Shown here in pieces: positions 1 to 8,317 of a stretch of 64,000 nucleotides of DNA; position 1 is the stretch's first letter, and the number at the start of each line of letters is the position of its first letter. A program made the position numbers and the translations under genes. Origin of the DNA: an uncultured Pelagibacteraceae bacterium (GTDB taxonomy: Bacteria > Pseudomonadota > Alphaproteobacteria > Pelagibacterales > Pelagibacteraceae); NCBI GenBank assembly GCA_902615445.1, contig CACMOQ010000001.1, positions 22,025-86,024 of the forward strand, given 5' to 3'. The notes under the pieces were generated by a model, which was not told the origin of the DNA, made no database searches, and saw only the letters and a program-made list of their open reading frames with translations.

Positions 1-376
1 CGTTTAAAGTTTCTAATTCTATGATATCAAGTCTTGAAGAAAATGATCTAGGATCCAGATCTAATGTATCTGTGTCACCGACTAAATTTAAATTATTGTC
101 AAAAAATATTACTCTATCAAGATTCTGAAATAAAAATCTTGTAGACAATAAAAATCGTCTAATATCTTCCTCAACAAAGTTAACATTTAGTCTTATTAAA
201 TTACTAATTGTATTATTAATTACTTCAATGTGATTAGAGGATTTTTTTTTTATCAGGTTTGGTTGCACATTTTTTATATAAATAAATGTAAATAATCCAA
301 TAATTGTAAAAAAAATTAAATTAATAAATAGAAATTTTTTTAGTATAGATAAATCTTTAAGTATTTTGTTGAACAT
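1..376 (-). CDS. chvG: ChvG-like sensor histidine kinase, N-terminal part (runs off the window)
   Basis: This is an open frame on the minus strand starting with ATG at 376 and running out of the window at base 1, so only about 125 N-terminal residues are visible. One hydrophobic membrane segment lies at roughly residues 14-35. It is followed by a periplasmic stretch containing VIFFDNNLNLVGDTD, which resembles the stimulus-sensing region of ChvG/ExoS kinases. The start codon overlaps the TGA of the ChvI-like regulator gene (ATGA), so the two are translationally coupled and probably form one two-component system. The kinase core is outside the window, so the family call rests mainly on the partner gene and the sensor-domain look. 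Confidence 0.72.
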   Translation of the reverse strand, partial: MFNKILKDLSILKKFLFINLIFFTIIGLFTFIYIKNVQPNLIKKKSSNHIEVINNTISNLIRLNVNFVEEDIRRFLLSTRFLFQNLDRVIFFDNNLNLVGDTDTLDLDPRSFSSRLDIIELETLN

Positions 377-1083
377 CAGCTAACATTCCACCTATAACCA
401 CTCCCATATCTTGTTTCAATAGCTGAAAATTCAGGATCAACCTTTTTAAATTTTTTTCTAATTCTTTTTACGTGACTATCGATTGTTCTATCTTCAATAT
501 CTGTATCTTCTCTATAGGCTATGTCCATTAATTGTCCTCTCTCTTTGATAATTCCAGGTCTTTTAGCCAATTCTTTAACTAACAAAAATTCAGTGGTTGT
601 TAATTTATCTGGTAACTGTTTACCGTCCCATTCACATTCAAGTTGGGATGGATCCAACTTTAATTTACCATGAGATATAATACTTTTATTTTCTTCAATG
701 GTGTCCTTGGTATCTTTCTTTCTAAGTTGAACTCTTATTCTCTCAATGAGCACTTTAATAGAAAAACCTCCTGATTTTTTTACAAAATCATCAGCACCCA
801 ATTTTAATCCAAGTAACTCATCAATTTCGTCATCCTTGGATGTTAGAAAAATTACTGGTAAAGAGGTTTTTTTTCTTAATTTTTTTAGTAACTCTTCACC
901 ATCCATTTTAGGCATCTTAATATCAACTATTGCAAGATCAGGGGGTGTTCTTGTTAGACCTATTAGCGCGCTTTCACCATCAATATATGTCTGAACTTTA
1001 AATCCCTCTTTCTCCAACGCAATACTTAAACTTGTCAAAATATTACGATCATCATCTATTAATGCGATTACTTGTTTATGCAT
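376..1083 (-). CDS. chvI: ChvI-like OmpR-family response regulator
   Basis: Two-domain response regulator of 235 residues. The receiver domain (about 1-120) has the acidic pocket D10-D12 and phospho-acceptor D54 in the segment AIVDIKMP. A winged-helix OmpR-type DNA-binding domain follows, with EDRTIDSHVKRIRKKFK near the C-terminus. It should be phosphorylated by the adjacent ChvG-like kinase and control envelope, acid or nutrient responses as in other Alphaproteobacteria; its targets cannot be read here. The usual K-P pair after the last receiver beta strand is replaced by K-K-S. The gene is followed by the kinase with a 1 bp overlap and lies downstream of polA on the same strand. Confidence 0.88.
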   Translation of the reverse strand: MHKQVIALIDDDRNILTSLSIALEKEGFKVQTYIDGESALIGLTRTPPDLAIVDIKMPKMDGEELLKKLRKKTSLPVIFLTSKDDEIDELLGLKLGADDFVKKSGGFSIKVLIERIRVQLRKKDTKDTIEENKSIISHGKLKLDPSQLECEWDGKQLPDKLTTTEFLLVKELAKRPGIIKERGQLMDIAYREDTDIEDRTIDSHVKRIRKKFKKVDPEFSAIETRYGSGYRWNVS

Positions 1084-1133
1084 AGCACAGTATAAAAATA
1101 CTAAATTGTTCTAATTTGGGCAATCAAATTAAA

Positions 1134-3908
1134 TTAATGAAGTTCACCCCAATTATCACCTATATTTAAATCTACAGTTAATGGTATTGAAAATGAGTGG
1201 TGTTCGCTTTTAACTACACTAGACATTTCTTCGATTATAATTTTGCTGATTCTTTTCACTTCTTCTTTAGAGGTTTCAAAAATAAGCTCATCATGAATTT
1301 GAAGTAACATTTTCGTTTTTTTATTTTTTTGCTCTTTAAGTTTTTTATCAAGCCTGATCATCGCCAATCTCATAATTTCAGACGCAGATCCTTGAATTGG
1401 AGCATTTATGGCTGCACGTTCTTGGAAGTTTCTAACATTATAGTTTTTGTCATTGATGTTTATGAAATGAGATTTTCTTCCGAAAATATTATTCACATAA
1501 CCACTTTTTCTACAAAATTTGATTGTTTTATCCATATATATTTTTATTTCTGGAAACTTAGCAAAATATGCATTCAAAAAATCCTCAGCGTCTTGATTAG
1601 ATACGTTTATTTGTTTGGCTAACCCATATTGAGAGATACCGTAAATAATACCAAAGTTTATTGCTTTTGCTTTTCTTCTTTGATCTTCATTTACTTTATT
1701 GATACCAATATTAAATATCTGGCTAGCTGTTAAAGAATGAATATCCTCATTATTTCTAAAAGCTTTTTTTAATTCTTTAACGTCAGCTAAATCAGCTAAA
1801 ATTCTCATTTCAATTTGATTGTAATCTGCTGAAATTAAAGAGAGACCCTTTTCTGCAATGAATGCTTTTCTAATATCCTTGCCGTCCTCAGACTTTATGG
1901 GAATATTCTGTAAATTTGGATCACTTGAAGCTAGTCTTCCTGTTGTAGTCGCTGCAAGTAAAAAGGACGTATGTATTCTTTTAGTTTTTGGATTAATATG
2001 CTCTGGTAGAGTGTCTGAATAAGTATTCTTTAATTTTGAGATTTGCCTCCAATCTAAAACTAATTGTGGAAACTTATGGCCTTTAAAAGCTAAATCCTCT
2101 AATACTGATGCACTCGTTGCAAAGCTTCCTTTTTTGGTTTTTTTTAAGTCTGCAATCTTAAGATCATTATACAAAATCTCACCAAGCTGTTTTGGAGATG
2201 CAATATTAAATTCTTTTTTTGATATTTTATAAACTTCACGTTGAATTTTTTCAATTTTTTTCCCAAATTTTGAAGACAGAGTCTTAAGAAAATTATTATC
2301 AATTTTAACACCTTCTATTTCCATATCAGCTAAAATTTTTATCATTGGTTTTTCAAATGTTTCGTAAATATTGATCATTTTCTCATCTTTCAAACTTTTA
2401 TTGAATTTTTTATATAATCTTAAGGTAACATCAGCGTCTTCTGCTGCATAATCCTTGGCTTTTTCTAAATCAACAAAACTAAAACTAATTTCTTTTTTTC
2501 CAGTACCAACTAAGTCCTTAAATGCTATTGGTTTATGATTTAAATGAATTTCGGATAGAGTATCCATATTGTGTCTATTTTTACCAGAGTCTAAAACGTA
2601 CGACATAAGCATGGTATCCTCCATAGATGTAATCTTAATACCGTGTTTAAATAGCACAATGAAATCAAACTTAATATTTTGCCCTATTTTTTTTATACTT
2701 GGGTCTTCAAGCAAAGGTTTAAGTTTTTTTAATGTTTGATCTTTATCAATATTTTTTTTTGATTTATGCCCTACAGGGATGTAGCAAGCTTTACCAATTT
2801 TAGAACTAAGTGAAATTCCGATAAGATCTGCTTGATGAGGATCTAGGGAACTTGTTTCTGTATCTACCGCCACTTCTCCTACTTCCTCAGCCTCTTTAAT
2901 CCAGCTGTCGATTTCGTCAAGATTTGTTATTAAATAATATTTTTTTCTATCGATAGCTTTTTGTTTTTCATCAGTTTTAACAATATCTTTTTCTGAAGTT
3001 AATTTCGGTTCACCATAAGCTGAAATTGCTGAGCTTAGCAATCTATTAAACTCCATTTCTCTTAAAAATTTATAAAGTTTATCTTTATCGATTTCCTTTA
3101 ATTGAAACTCTGTTAAAGACCTGTCTACAGGAGCATCATTTTTTAAAGTAACTAACTTCTTACTAATTAATGCTTTGTCTTTATTCTCAATAATTGTTTC
3201 TCTTCTTTTATTCTGCTTAATTTCATTAGCAGATTTTAAAAGTGTTTCCAAATTTCCATATTTATTTATCAATTCTGCTGCTGTTTTTACTCCGATACCA
3301 GGCACACCAGGAACATTATCACTGCTGTCTCCAGCTAAAGCTTGAACATCAATTACTTTTGAAGAGTCTACTCCAAATTTTTTTTGTACATCTTCGTCGG
3401 AAATAAATCTATTTTTCATCGGATCATAAATTCGGACATTTTTTTTGAATAATTGCATTAAATCCTTATCCGAAGATACAATTGTAACATTTGCACCTTT
3501 TTCTAAAATTTGATCTACATAGGTTGCAATAAGGTCATCTGCTTCATAGTTGGCGAGCTCAACTGAAGGTAGATTAAATGCCAAAACAGATTTTCTAATG
3601 TATTCAAATTGTGGAGCTAAATCATCTGGTGCTTCAGATCGGTTCGCTTTATAGTCGGGGTAAATTTCATTTCTAAAAGTTTTTCTTGCTGAGTCAAAAA
3701 TAACTGCAAAGTGTGTGGGCTTTTGTTTATTTTGATTTGATTTAGAGTCTTCTAATAATTTAAATAACATGCTGCAAAATCCACTTACAGCACCGGTTGG
3801 TAATCCATCACTTTTACGTGTTAAAGGTGGTAGAGCATAATAAGCCCTAAAAATATAACCTGAACCATCAATCAGATAAAAATGATCAGATTTTTGAATT
3901 TTACTCAT
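1134..3908 (-). CDS. polA: DNA polymerase I
   Basis: Full-length Pol I of 924 residues, which fills gaps and removes RNA primers during replication and repair. The N-terminal 5'-3' exonuclease domain begins with YLIDGSGYIFRAYYALPPL and carries GDSSDNVPGVPGIG. The middle 3'-5' proofreading domain keeps its acidic motif (AVDTETSSLDP near residue 348), so proofreading looks intact, unlike in many small genomes. The polymerase domain shows the A motif SADYNQIEMRILA, the B motif with RRKAKAINFGIIYG, and the C motif QIHDELIFE. The gene is divergent from bioY, with only 46 bp between the starts. Confidence 0.97.
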   Translation of the reverse strand: MSKIQKSDHFYLIDGSGYIFRAYYALPPLTRKSDGLPTGAVSGFCSMLFKLLEDSKSNQNKQKPTHFAVIFDSARKTFRNEIYPDYKANRSEAPDDLAPQFEYIRKSVLAFNLPSVELANYEADDLIATYVDQILEKGANVTIVSSDKDLMQLFKKNVRIYDPMKNRFISDEDVQKKFGVDSSKVIDVQALAGDSSDNVPGVPGIGVKTAAELINKYGNLETLLKSANEIKQNKRRETIIENKDKALISKKLVTLKNDAPVDRSLTEFQLKEIDKDKLYKFLREMEFNRLLSSAISAYGEPKLTSEKDIVKTDEKQKAIDRKKYYLITNLDEIDSWIKEAEEVGEVAVDTETSSLDPHQADLIGISLSSKIGKACYIPVGHKSKKNIDKDQTLKKLKPLLEDPSIKKIGQNIKFDFIVLFKHGIKITSMEDTMLMSYVLDSGKNRHNMDTLSEIHLNHKPIAFKDLVGTGKKEISFSFVDLEKAKDYAAEDADVTLRLYKKFNKSLKDEKMINIYETFEKPMIKILADMEIEGVKIDNNFLKTLSSKFGKKIEKIQREVYKISKKEFNIASPKQLGEILYNDLKIADLKKTKKGSFATSASVLEDLAFKGHKFPQLVLDWRQISKLKNTYSDTLPEHINPKTKRIHTSFLLAATTTGRLASSDPNLQNIPIKSEDGKDIRKAFIAEKGLSLISADYNQIEMRILADLADVKELKKAFRNNEDIHSLTASQIFNIGINKVNEDQRRKAKAINFGIIYGISQYGLAKQINVSNQDAEDFLNAYFAKFPEIKIYMDKTIKFCRKSGYVNNIFGRKSHFININDKNYNVRNFQERAAINAPIQGSASEIMRLAMIRLDKKLKEQKNKKTKMLLQIHDELIFETSKEEVKRISKIIIEEMSSVVKSEHHSFSIPLTVDLNIGDNWGELH

Positions 3909-3954
3909 TATAAATAAATATAGATTATGAATTGAAATAAGAGTATTATTTTTT

Positions 3955-4506
3955 ATGGATGTTATAAAGCAAAATACTCATACTCAAATAATTAAATCAG
4001 TAATTGTAATTTTTTTAGGTTCGGTAATACTTGCAATCTCTTCTAAGATTAAAATACCATTTTATCCAGTGCCTATGACAATGCAAACCTTTGTGGTTTT
4101 ATTTTTAGGTGTCTGTTTTGGATACAAAATTGCAATTTCTACAGTTGGATTATATTTAATAGAGGGAATATTAGGATTACCCGTTTTTTCTAATTCTCCA
4201 GAAAGAGGTGTGGGTTTAGTTTATTTCACTGGCCCTACTATGGGCTACCTTATAGGATTTATCTTTGCTAGTTTTTTAGCTTCGTTTGTAAAAATTAAAG
4301 ATAATTATTTCATTATTTTTATTAAATTAGTAGTAGCAGTTTCAATAATTTATATCTTAGGTGTGTTATGGTTAGGAACTTTAATAGGTTGGGACAAACC
4401 TATTTTTCAATTAGGAGTAATACCATTCTTATTAGCAGAATTATTTAAGATTGTTTTGCTTACAGTTATTTCCAAGTATATTTTAAAATTTAGAAAATCT
4501 ATTTAG
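3955..4506 (+). CDS. bioY: BioY biotin-transporter substrate-binding protein
   Basis: Integral membrane protein of 183 residues with about six hydrophobic segments. The BioY hallmark near the N-terminus is PFYPVPMTMQTFVVLFLG, followed by GLPVFSNSPERGVGLVYFTGPTMGYLIGF. BioY binds biotin as the S component of an ECF transporter or works alone. No EcfT or EcfA gene lies nearby, so this would be a solitary BioY or one that uses a shared energising module elsewhere. It starts 46 bp from divergent polA. Its TAG stop overlaps the convergent regA-like gene by 8 bp. Confidence 0.9.
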   Translation: MDVIKQNTHTQIIKSVIVIFLGSVILAISSKIKIPFYPVPMTMQTFVVLFLGVCFGYKIAISTVGLYLIEGILGLPVFSNSPERGVGLVYFTGPTMGYLIGFIFASFLASFVKIKDNYFIIFIKLVVAVSIIYILGVLWLGTLIGWDKPIFQLGVIPFLLAELFKIVLLTVISKYILKFRKSI

Positions 4507-5062
4507 GGGATCTTTTTGAAAGAATTCTTTGTAGGGTTCTTCTATGCATTTTTAATCTTCTAGCTGTTTCAGATACATTCCTATTGCACAATTCAAATAC
4601 TCTGTGAATATGCTCCCATTTTACCCTGTCTGCTGACATTGGATTTTCTGGTGGAGCCGCCTTTTTTGATGGATCAGCTAATAAAGCTTTTTCAACGTCG
4701 TCAGCATCTGCTGGTTTTGCTAAATAATCTATTGCCCCTTCTTTAATAGCAGCTACTGCTGTTGGAATATTTCCATAACCAGTTAACATTATAATTCTGC
4801 TAGATGAATTGCTATTTTGGATTTCTTTAACTACCTCTAATCCATTTCCATCTCCCAACCTAAGATCTACTACTGCGAAACCTGGTTTTTTAGATTTGAC
4901 CGTATCTATGCCTTTTTTTACACCTTCAGCTTGAATAACCTCAAAACCCTTCTTTTCCATAGCTCGTGCCAACCTTTCTCTGAAAGGATTATCATCATCA
5001 ACAATAAGTAAGGATTTATTGTCGAAATCAGCTAAATTTTGTAATGGTGCTTCATTTTTCAT
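4499..5062 (-). CDS. regA: RegA/ActR/PrrA-type redox response regulator
   Basis: Response regulator of 187 residues from the ATG at 5062; an upstream in-frame GTG at 5089 would add nine residues but has no visible ribosome binding site. The receiver has the acidic cluster VDDD (about 21-24) and phospho-acceptor D66 in AVVDLRLGDGNG. A proline-containing linker leads to a Fis-type helix-turn-helix, NVSETARRLKMHRRTLQRIL, the strongly conserved C-terminus of RegA/ActR/PrrA. In relatives this protein controls respiration, carbon and nitrogen metabolism in response to redox state through RegB. No regB is beside it. It is divergent from the polyamine cluster. Confidence 0.9.
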   Translation of the reverse strand: MKNEAPLQNLADFDNKSLLIVDDDNPFRERLARAMEKKGFEVIQAEGVKKGIDTVKSKKPGFAVVDLRLGDGNGLEVVKEIQNSNSSSRIIMLTGYGNIPTAVAAIKEGAIDYLAKPADADDVEKALLADPSKKAAPPENPMSADRVKWEHIHRVFELCNRNVSETARRLKMHRRTLQRILSKRSPK

Positions 5063-5192
5063 GAGATATATATGGATATTTTTTTCCACAGTTCAATAGG
5101 CTATTATTTGCTTTACATTAATTAACTAATGAATTAATTGCTGCAATTACTAAAGTTTTTTAAATAAAAAGACTTTTTTTATTAAATTTTTT

Positions 5193-5198
5193 TAGGGA
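5193..5198 (+). promoter_or_regulatory. Strong Shine-Dalgarno site of the decarboxylase gene
   Basis: The sequence TTAGGGAGC lies about 10 bases before the ATG at 5208. It is one of the few clear purine-rich ribosome binding sites in the window, and it supports that start codon. Confidence 0.55.
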
Positions 5199-5207
5199 GC
5201 ATTTTAA

Positions 5208-6392
5208 ATGCAAAAATTTAAGTCGGTTGAAGAATTAGTAACTCAACTGAGACCTGACAAACCAGTCTACTGTATAAGAAAGAATTCTATTCTTTCCGCT
5301 TCTAGGTACTTTCAAAAAAAATTTCCAGGTGAGATATTATACGCTGTAAAAACAAACCCTCATAAAGAAGTCATTAAAACTCTTATTGAAAGTGGAATAA
5401 AACAATTTGATGTTGCTTCAATAGAAGAAATAAAAGCTGTACGAGAATTTAGTCACTCAGCTAAATGTTCCTATATGCACACAATAAAAAGTAAAAACAG
5501 TATATCCGAAGCATACTTTAAATATGGGATAAAAACATTTGCTTTAGATACTAAAGATGAACTTATTAAAATTATAAAAAACACAAATAACGCTAAAGAT
5601 CTTGAATTATTTGTGAGAGTGGCTGTATCAAATGAGCATGCAGAAATAGATTTATCTAAAAAATTTGGTGCTTTAAATTCTGAAGCAGTAGGATTATTAC
5701 GATTAGTAAAACAATACGCAAAAAAAATAGGTTTAAGTTTCCATGTTGGATCTCAGTGTATGCATCCTATTTCTTATCACAAGGGTATCACTGAAATTGG
5801 AAACATAATTAAAAAAACTAAAATTAGTCCTAATTATATTAATGTTGGCGGTGGTTTTCCCACAATATACCCTGACTTAATTCCACAGTCTTTAGATAAT
5901 TATCTAAATGAAATTAAAAAAAGTTTAGAAAACTTAAAATTAAATAATAAGACAGAAATTATTTGTGAGCCTGGAAGAGCTCTAGTAGCAGAAAGTGGAT
6001 CTACCATAGTAAGGGTAAATCTAAAAAAGAAACAAAAACTTTATATAAATGATGGAACCTATGGAACGCTTTTTGATGCTGGAACTCCAAACATAGTTTT
6101 TCCATCTAAAATGATTAAAGATAGCTCTAGCAAAATTATTTCCAAAAAATTAACTGCGTTCGATTTTTATGGTCCTACTTGTGACAGTATGGATTATATG
6201 AAGGGTCCTTTTTTACTTCCAAACAATATTAAAGAAAATGATTATATTGAACTTGGGCAACTAGGGGCTTACGGATTAACATTTAGAACACAATTTAATG
6301 GATTCTTTTCAGACGAAATTTATGAAGTAGAGGACCAGCCAATTATGACGCTTTATGATAAAGATGTTAATAAAGCTATATTAGTTGCTTAA
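5208..6392 (+). CDS. PLP-dependent ornithine/lysine-type decarboxylase (alanine-racemase fold)
   Basis: Group IV amino-acid decarboxylase of 394 residues. The PLP lysine is K48 in YAVKTN, followed by HVGSQ (about 179), the phosphate-binding loop VGGGFP (about 213), EPGRALVAE (about 254) and the C-terminal active-site motif YGPTCDSMD with C325 and D326. An aspartate in GTLFDAG (D290) sits where eukaryotic ODC has the residue contacting the distal amino group, which favours ornithine or lysine over diaminopimelate. It heads a four-gene polyamine run with the next gene overlapping by 1 bp (TAATG). Because agmatine-using genes follow and no arginine decarboxylase is present, arginine as substrate must be kept open. 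Confidence 0.82.
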   Translation: MQKFKSVEELVTQLRPDKPVYCIRKNSILSASRYFQKKFPGEILYAVKTNPHKEVIKTLIESGIKQFDVASIEEIKAVREFSHSAKCSYMHTIKSKNSISEAYFKYGIKTFALDTKDELIKIIKNTNNAKDLELFVRVAVSNEHAEIDLSKKFGALNSEAVGLLRLVKQYAKKIGLSFHVGSQCMHPISYHKGITEIGNIIKKTKISPNYINVGGGFPTIYPDLIPQSLDNYLNEIKKSLENLKLNNKTEIICEPGRALVAESGSTIVRVNLKKKQKLYINDGTYGTLFDAGTPNIVFPSKMIKDSSSKIISKKLTAFDFYGPTCDSMDYMKGPFLLPNNIKENDYIELGQLGAYGLTFRTQFNGFFSDEIYEVEDQPIMTLYDKDVNKAILVA

Positions 6393-7432
6393 TGTCAGAA
6401 GATAAAAAATTTGGCCATAACAGTAAAAAAGATTTTTTAAAAAATCCGGTTCAACACATTGATATAACCTCCTTTGATGCACGAAAGATTATTGCCTCAA
6501 TGGAAAAAATGTCTTTTGTTTCAAGAGAAACTGCAAATGCCGCTAAAATATATAATCAAATGCTAAAAGATAAGGATTGTACAATTTTTTTAACGTTAGC
6601 GGGCTCTACCTCTGCAGCGGGATGCATGCATATTTACAGAGATATGGTAAAATACAATATGGTAGATGCAATTGTTGCAACTGGAGCGTCAATAATTGAT
6701 ATGGACTTTTTTGAAGCATTAGGATTTAAACATTATCAAGGTTCCCAATTTCAAGACGACACTGAACTGAGAAAAAATTATATTGATAGAATTTATGATA
6801 CATTTATTGATGAAGAGGAGCTTCAAATGTGTGATAAAACGATAGGAAAAATAGCTGATAAACTTGAGCCAAAATCTTACACGTCAAGAGAATTTATAGA
6901 AGAGATTGGAAAATATCTGATATCAAATGCAAAAAAGAAAGGGTCTTTGATTGAGACAGCTTATAAAAATGAAGTTCCAATATTTTGTCCAGCATTTACT
7001 GACTCTAGTGCAGGATTTGGGCTTGTAATGCATCAAGAAAGAAATCCTAAAAGTCATGTTACTATAGACTCAATAAGGGAGTTTAGAGAACTTACCGAAG
7101 TGAAGATAAAGTCTAAAAGTTCAGGATTATTTATGATTGGTGGAGGTGTTCCTAAAAATTTCATACAGGATACTGTAATTTGTGCAGAACTCTTGGGAAA
7201 AAACGTGGACATGCATAAGTATGCAATCCAAATCACAGTTGCTGACTCAAGAGATGGTGCTTGTAGCAGCTCAACATTAAAAGAAGCAAGTTCATGGGGC
7301 AAAGTTGATTCAGCCAAGGAACAAATGGTATTTGCTGAAGCAACTAGTGTTTTGCCATTAATAGTAAGTGATGCCTATCATACTGGTGCATGGAAGAATA
7401 GAGATAGAAAAAAATTTTCTAAAATATTTTGA
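6392..7432 (+). CDS. Deoxyhypusine synthase homologue (possible homospermidine-forming enzyme)
   Basis: Protein of 346 residues of the deoxyhypusine synthase family, an NAD-dependent aminobutyl transferase fold. Visible family features are TLAGSTSAAG (about 68-77), IVATGASIIDMDFFEALG (about 94), FCPAFTDSSAGFG (about 198), IGGGVPKNF (about 249) and the lysine of SSWGKV (K304), matching the catalytic lysine of the eukaryotic enzyme. Bacteria have no eIF5A, so the classical substrate is absent; bacterial members are thought to act on free polyamines. Its start overlaps the decarboxylase stop, and aguB follows 3 bp later, consistent with a polyamine role. The product is inferred, not shown. Confidence 0.85.
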   Translation: MSEDKKFGHNSKKDFLKNPVQHIDITSFDARKIIASMEKMSFVSRETANAAKIYNQMLKDKDCTIFLTLAGSTSAAGCMHIYRDMVKYNMVDAIVATGASIIDMDFFEALGFKHYQGSQFQDDTELRKNYIDRIYDTFIDEEELQMCDKTIGKIADKLEPKSYTSREFIEEIGKYLISNAKKKGSLIETAYKNEVPIFCPAFTDSSAGFGLVMHQERNPKSHVTIDSIREFRELTEVKIKSKSSGLFMIGGGVPKNFIQDTVICAELLGKNVDMHKYAIQITVADSRDGACSSSTLKEASSWGKVDSAKEQMVFAEATSVLPLIVSDAYHTGAWKNRDRKKFSKIF

Positions 7433-7435
7433 TTA

Positions 7436-8317
7436 ATGGTCAAAAAAGTAAAAATTGGAATTATTCAAAGTAAAATTTCAGATAATATCAAGTCAAATAT
7501 TATATCAGCAATTAAAAGTATTAAAAAAGCAGCATCCAAAAAAGCTAGGATAATTTGTTTACCAGAGCTATTTTTATCAACTTATTTTTGTCAAACAGAA
7601 AATCACTCGAATTTTAAACTCGCAGAAAAAATACCAGGTAAAATAACAGATATATTTTCTAATTTAGCAAATGAATTGGGGGTAATTCTAATCCTTTCAT
7701 TATTTGAAAAGAGGACTTCAGGTTTTTACCATAATACAACTATTATAATAAATGAAAGAGGTAAAATATTAGCTAAATATAGAAAAATGCATATTCCAGA
7801 TGATCCAGGATATTATGAGAAATTTTATTTCACTCCTGGAGATTTAGGATTTAAGTCAGTCAAAACAAAATTTGGTAAAATTGGACCTTTAATATGTTGG
7901 GATCAATGGTTTCCAGAGGCTGCGAGATTAACAGCACTTAAGGGTGCGCAAATAATTATTTATCCAACAGCTATAGGATGGCATCCAAAGGAAAAAAAAA
8001 AATTTGGTAAATCTCAATTAGACTCCTGGATCACAATGCAAAAATCTCACGCAATAGCAAATGGAACTTTTGTAGTTGCCATTAATAGAGTTGGAACAGA
8101 AAGCAAGGGTAGAAAAAAAATAGAATTCTGGGGAAATTCAATGGTAATAAACCCTAGTGGTCAAATAATTGGAAAACTTAGTAACAATAAGCAACAAATT
8201 TTAATTCGTGAGATCGATTATAAAAAAATTGATAATGCCAGAGAACATTGGCCCTTTTTAAGGGATAGAAGAATAGATTTTTACAAAGGAATACTAAAGA
8301 ATCCTGAAGATGAATGA
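7436..8317 (+). CDS. aguB: N-carbamoylputrescine amidohydrolase (nitrilase family)
   Basis: Carbon-nitrogen hydrolase of 293 residues with the complete nitrilase triad: E44 in LPELF, K117 in YRKMHIP and C154 in LICWDQWFPE. The CWDQWFPE signature and the length match AguB, which hydrolyses N-carbamoylputrescine to putrescine, CO2 and ammonia. The gene follows the deoxyhypusine-synthase homologue and overlaps aguA by 8 bp. With AguA it completes conversion of agmatine to putrescine in the cytoplasm. Confidence 0.93.
   Translation: MVKKVKIGIIQSKISDNIKSNIISAIKSIKKAASKKARIICLPELFLSTYFCQTENHSNFKLAEKIPGKITDIFSNLANELGVILILSLFEKRTSGFYHNTTIIINERGKILAKYRKMHIPDDPGYYEKFYFTPGDLGFKSVKTKFGKIGPLICWDQWFPEAARLTALKGAQIIIYPTAIGWHPKEKKKFGKSQLDSWITMQKSHAIANGTFVVAINRVGTESKGRKKIEFWGNSMVINPSGQIIGKLSNNKQQILIREIDYKKIDNAREHWPFLRDRRIDFYKGILKNPEDE

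Noticed and set aside
5161..5195. A/T-rich hairpin (AAATAAAAAG with CTTTTTTTATT) upstream of the decarboxylase gene as a terminator
   Set aside because: It consists almost only of A-T pairs, such runs are frequent by chance at this composition, and no transcript is expected to end there.
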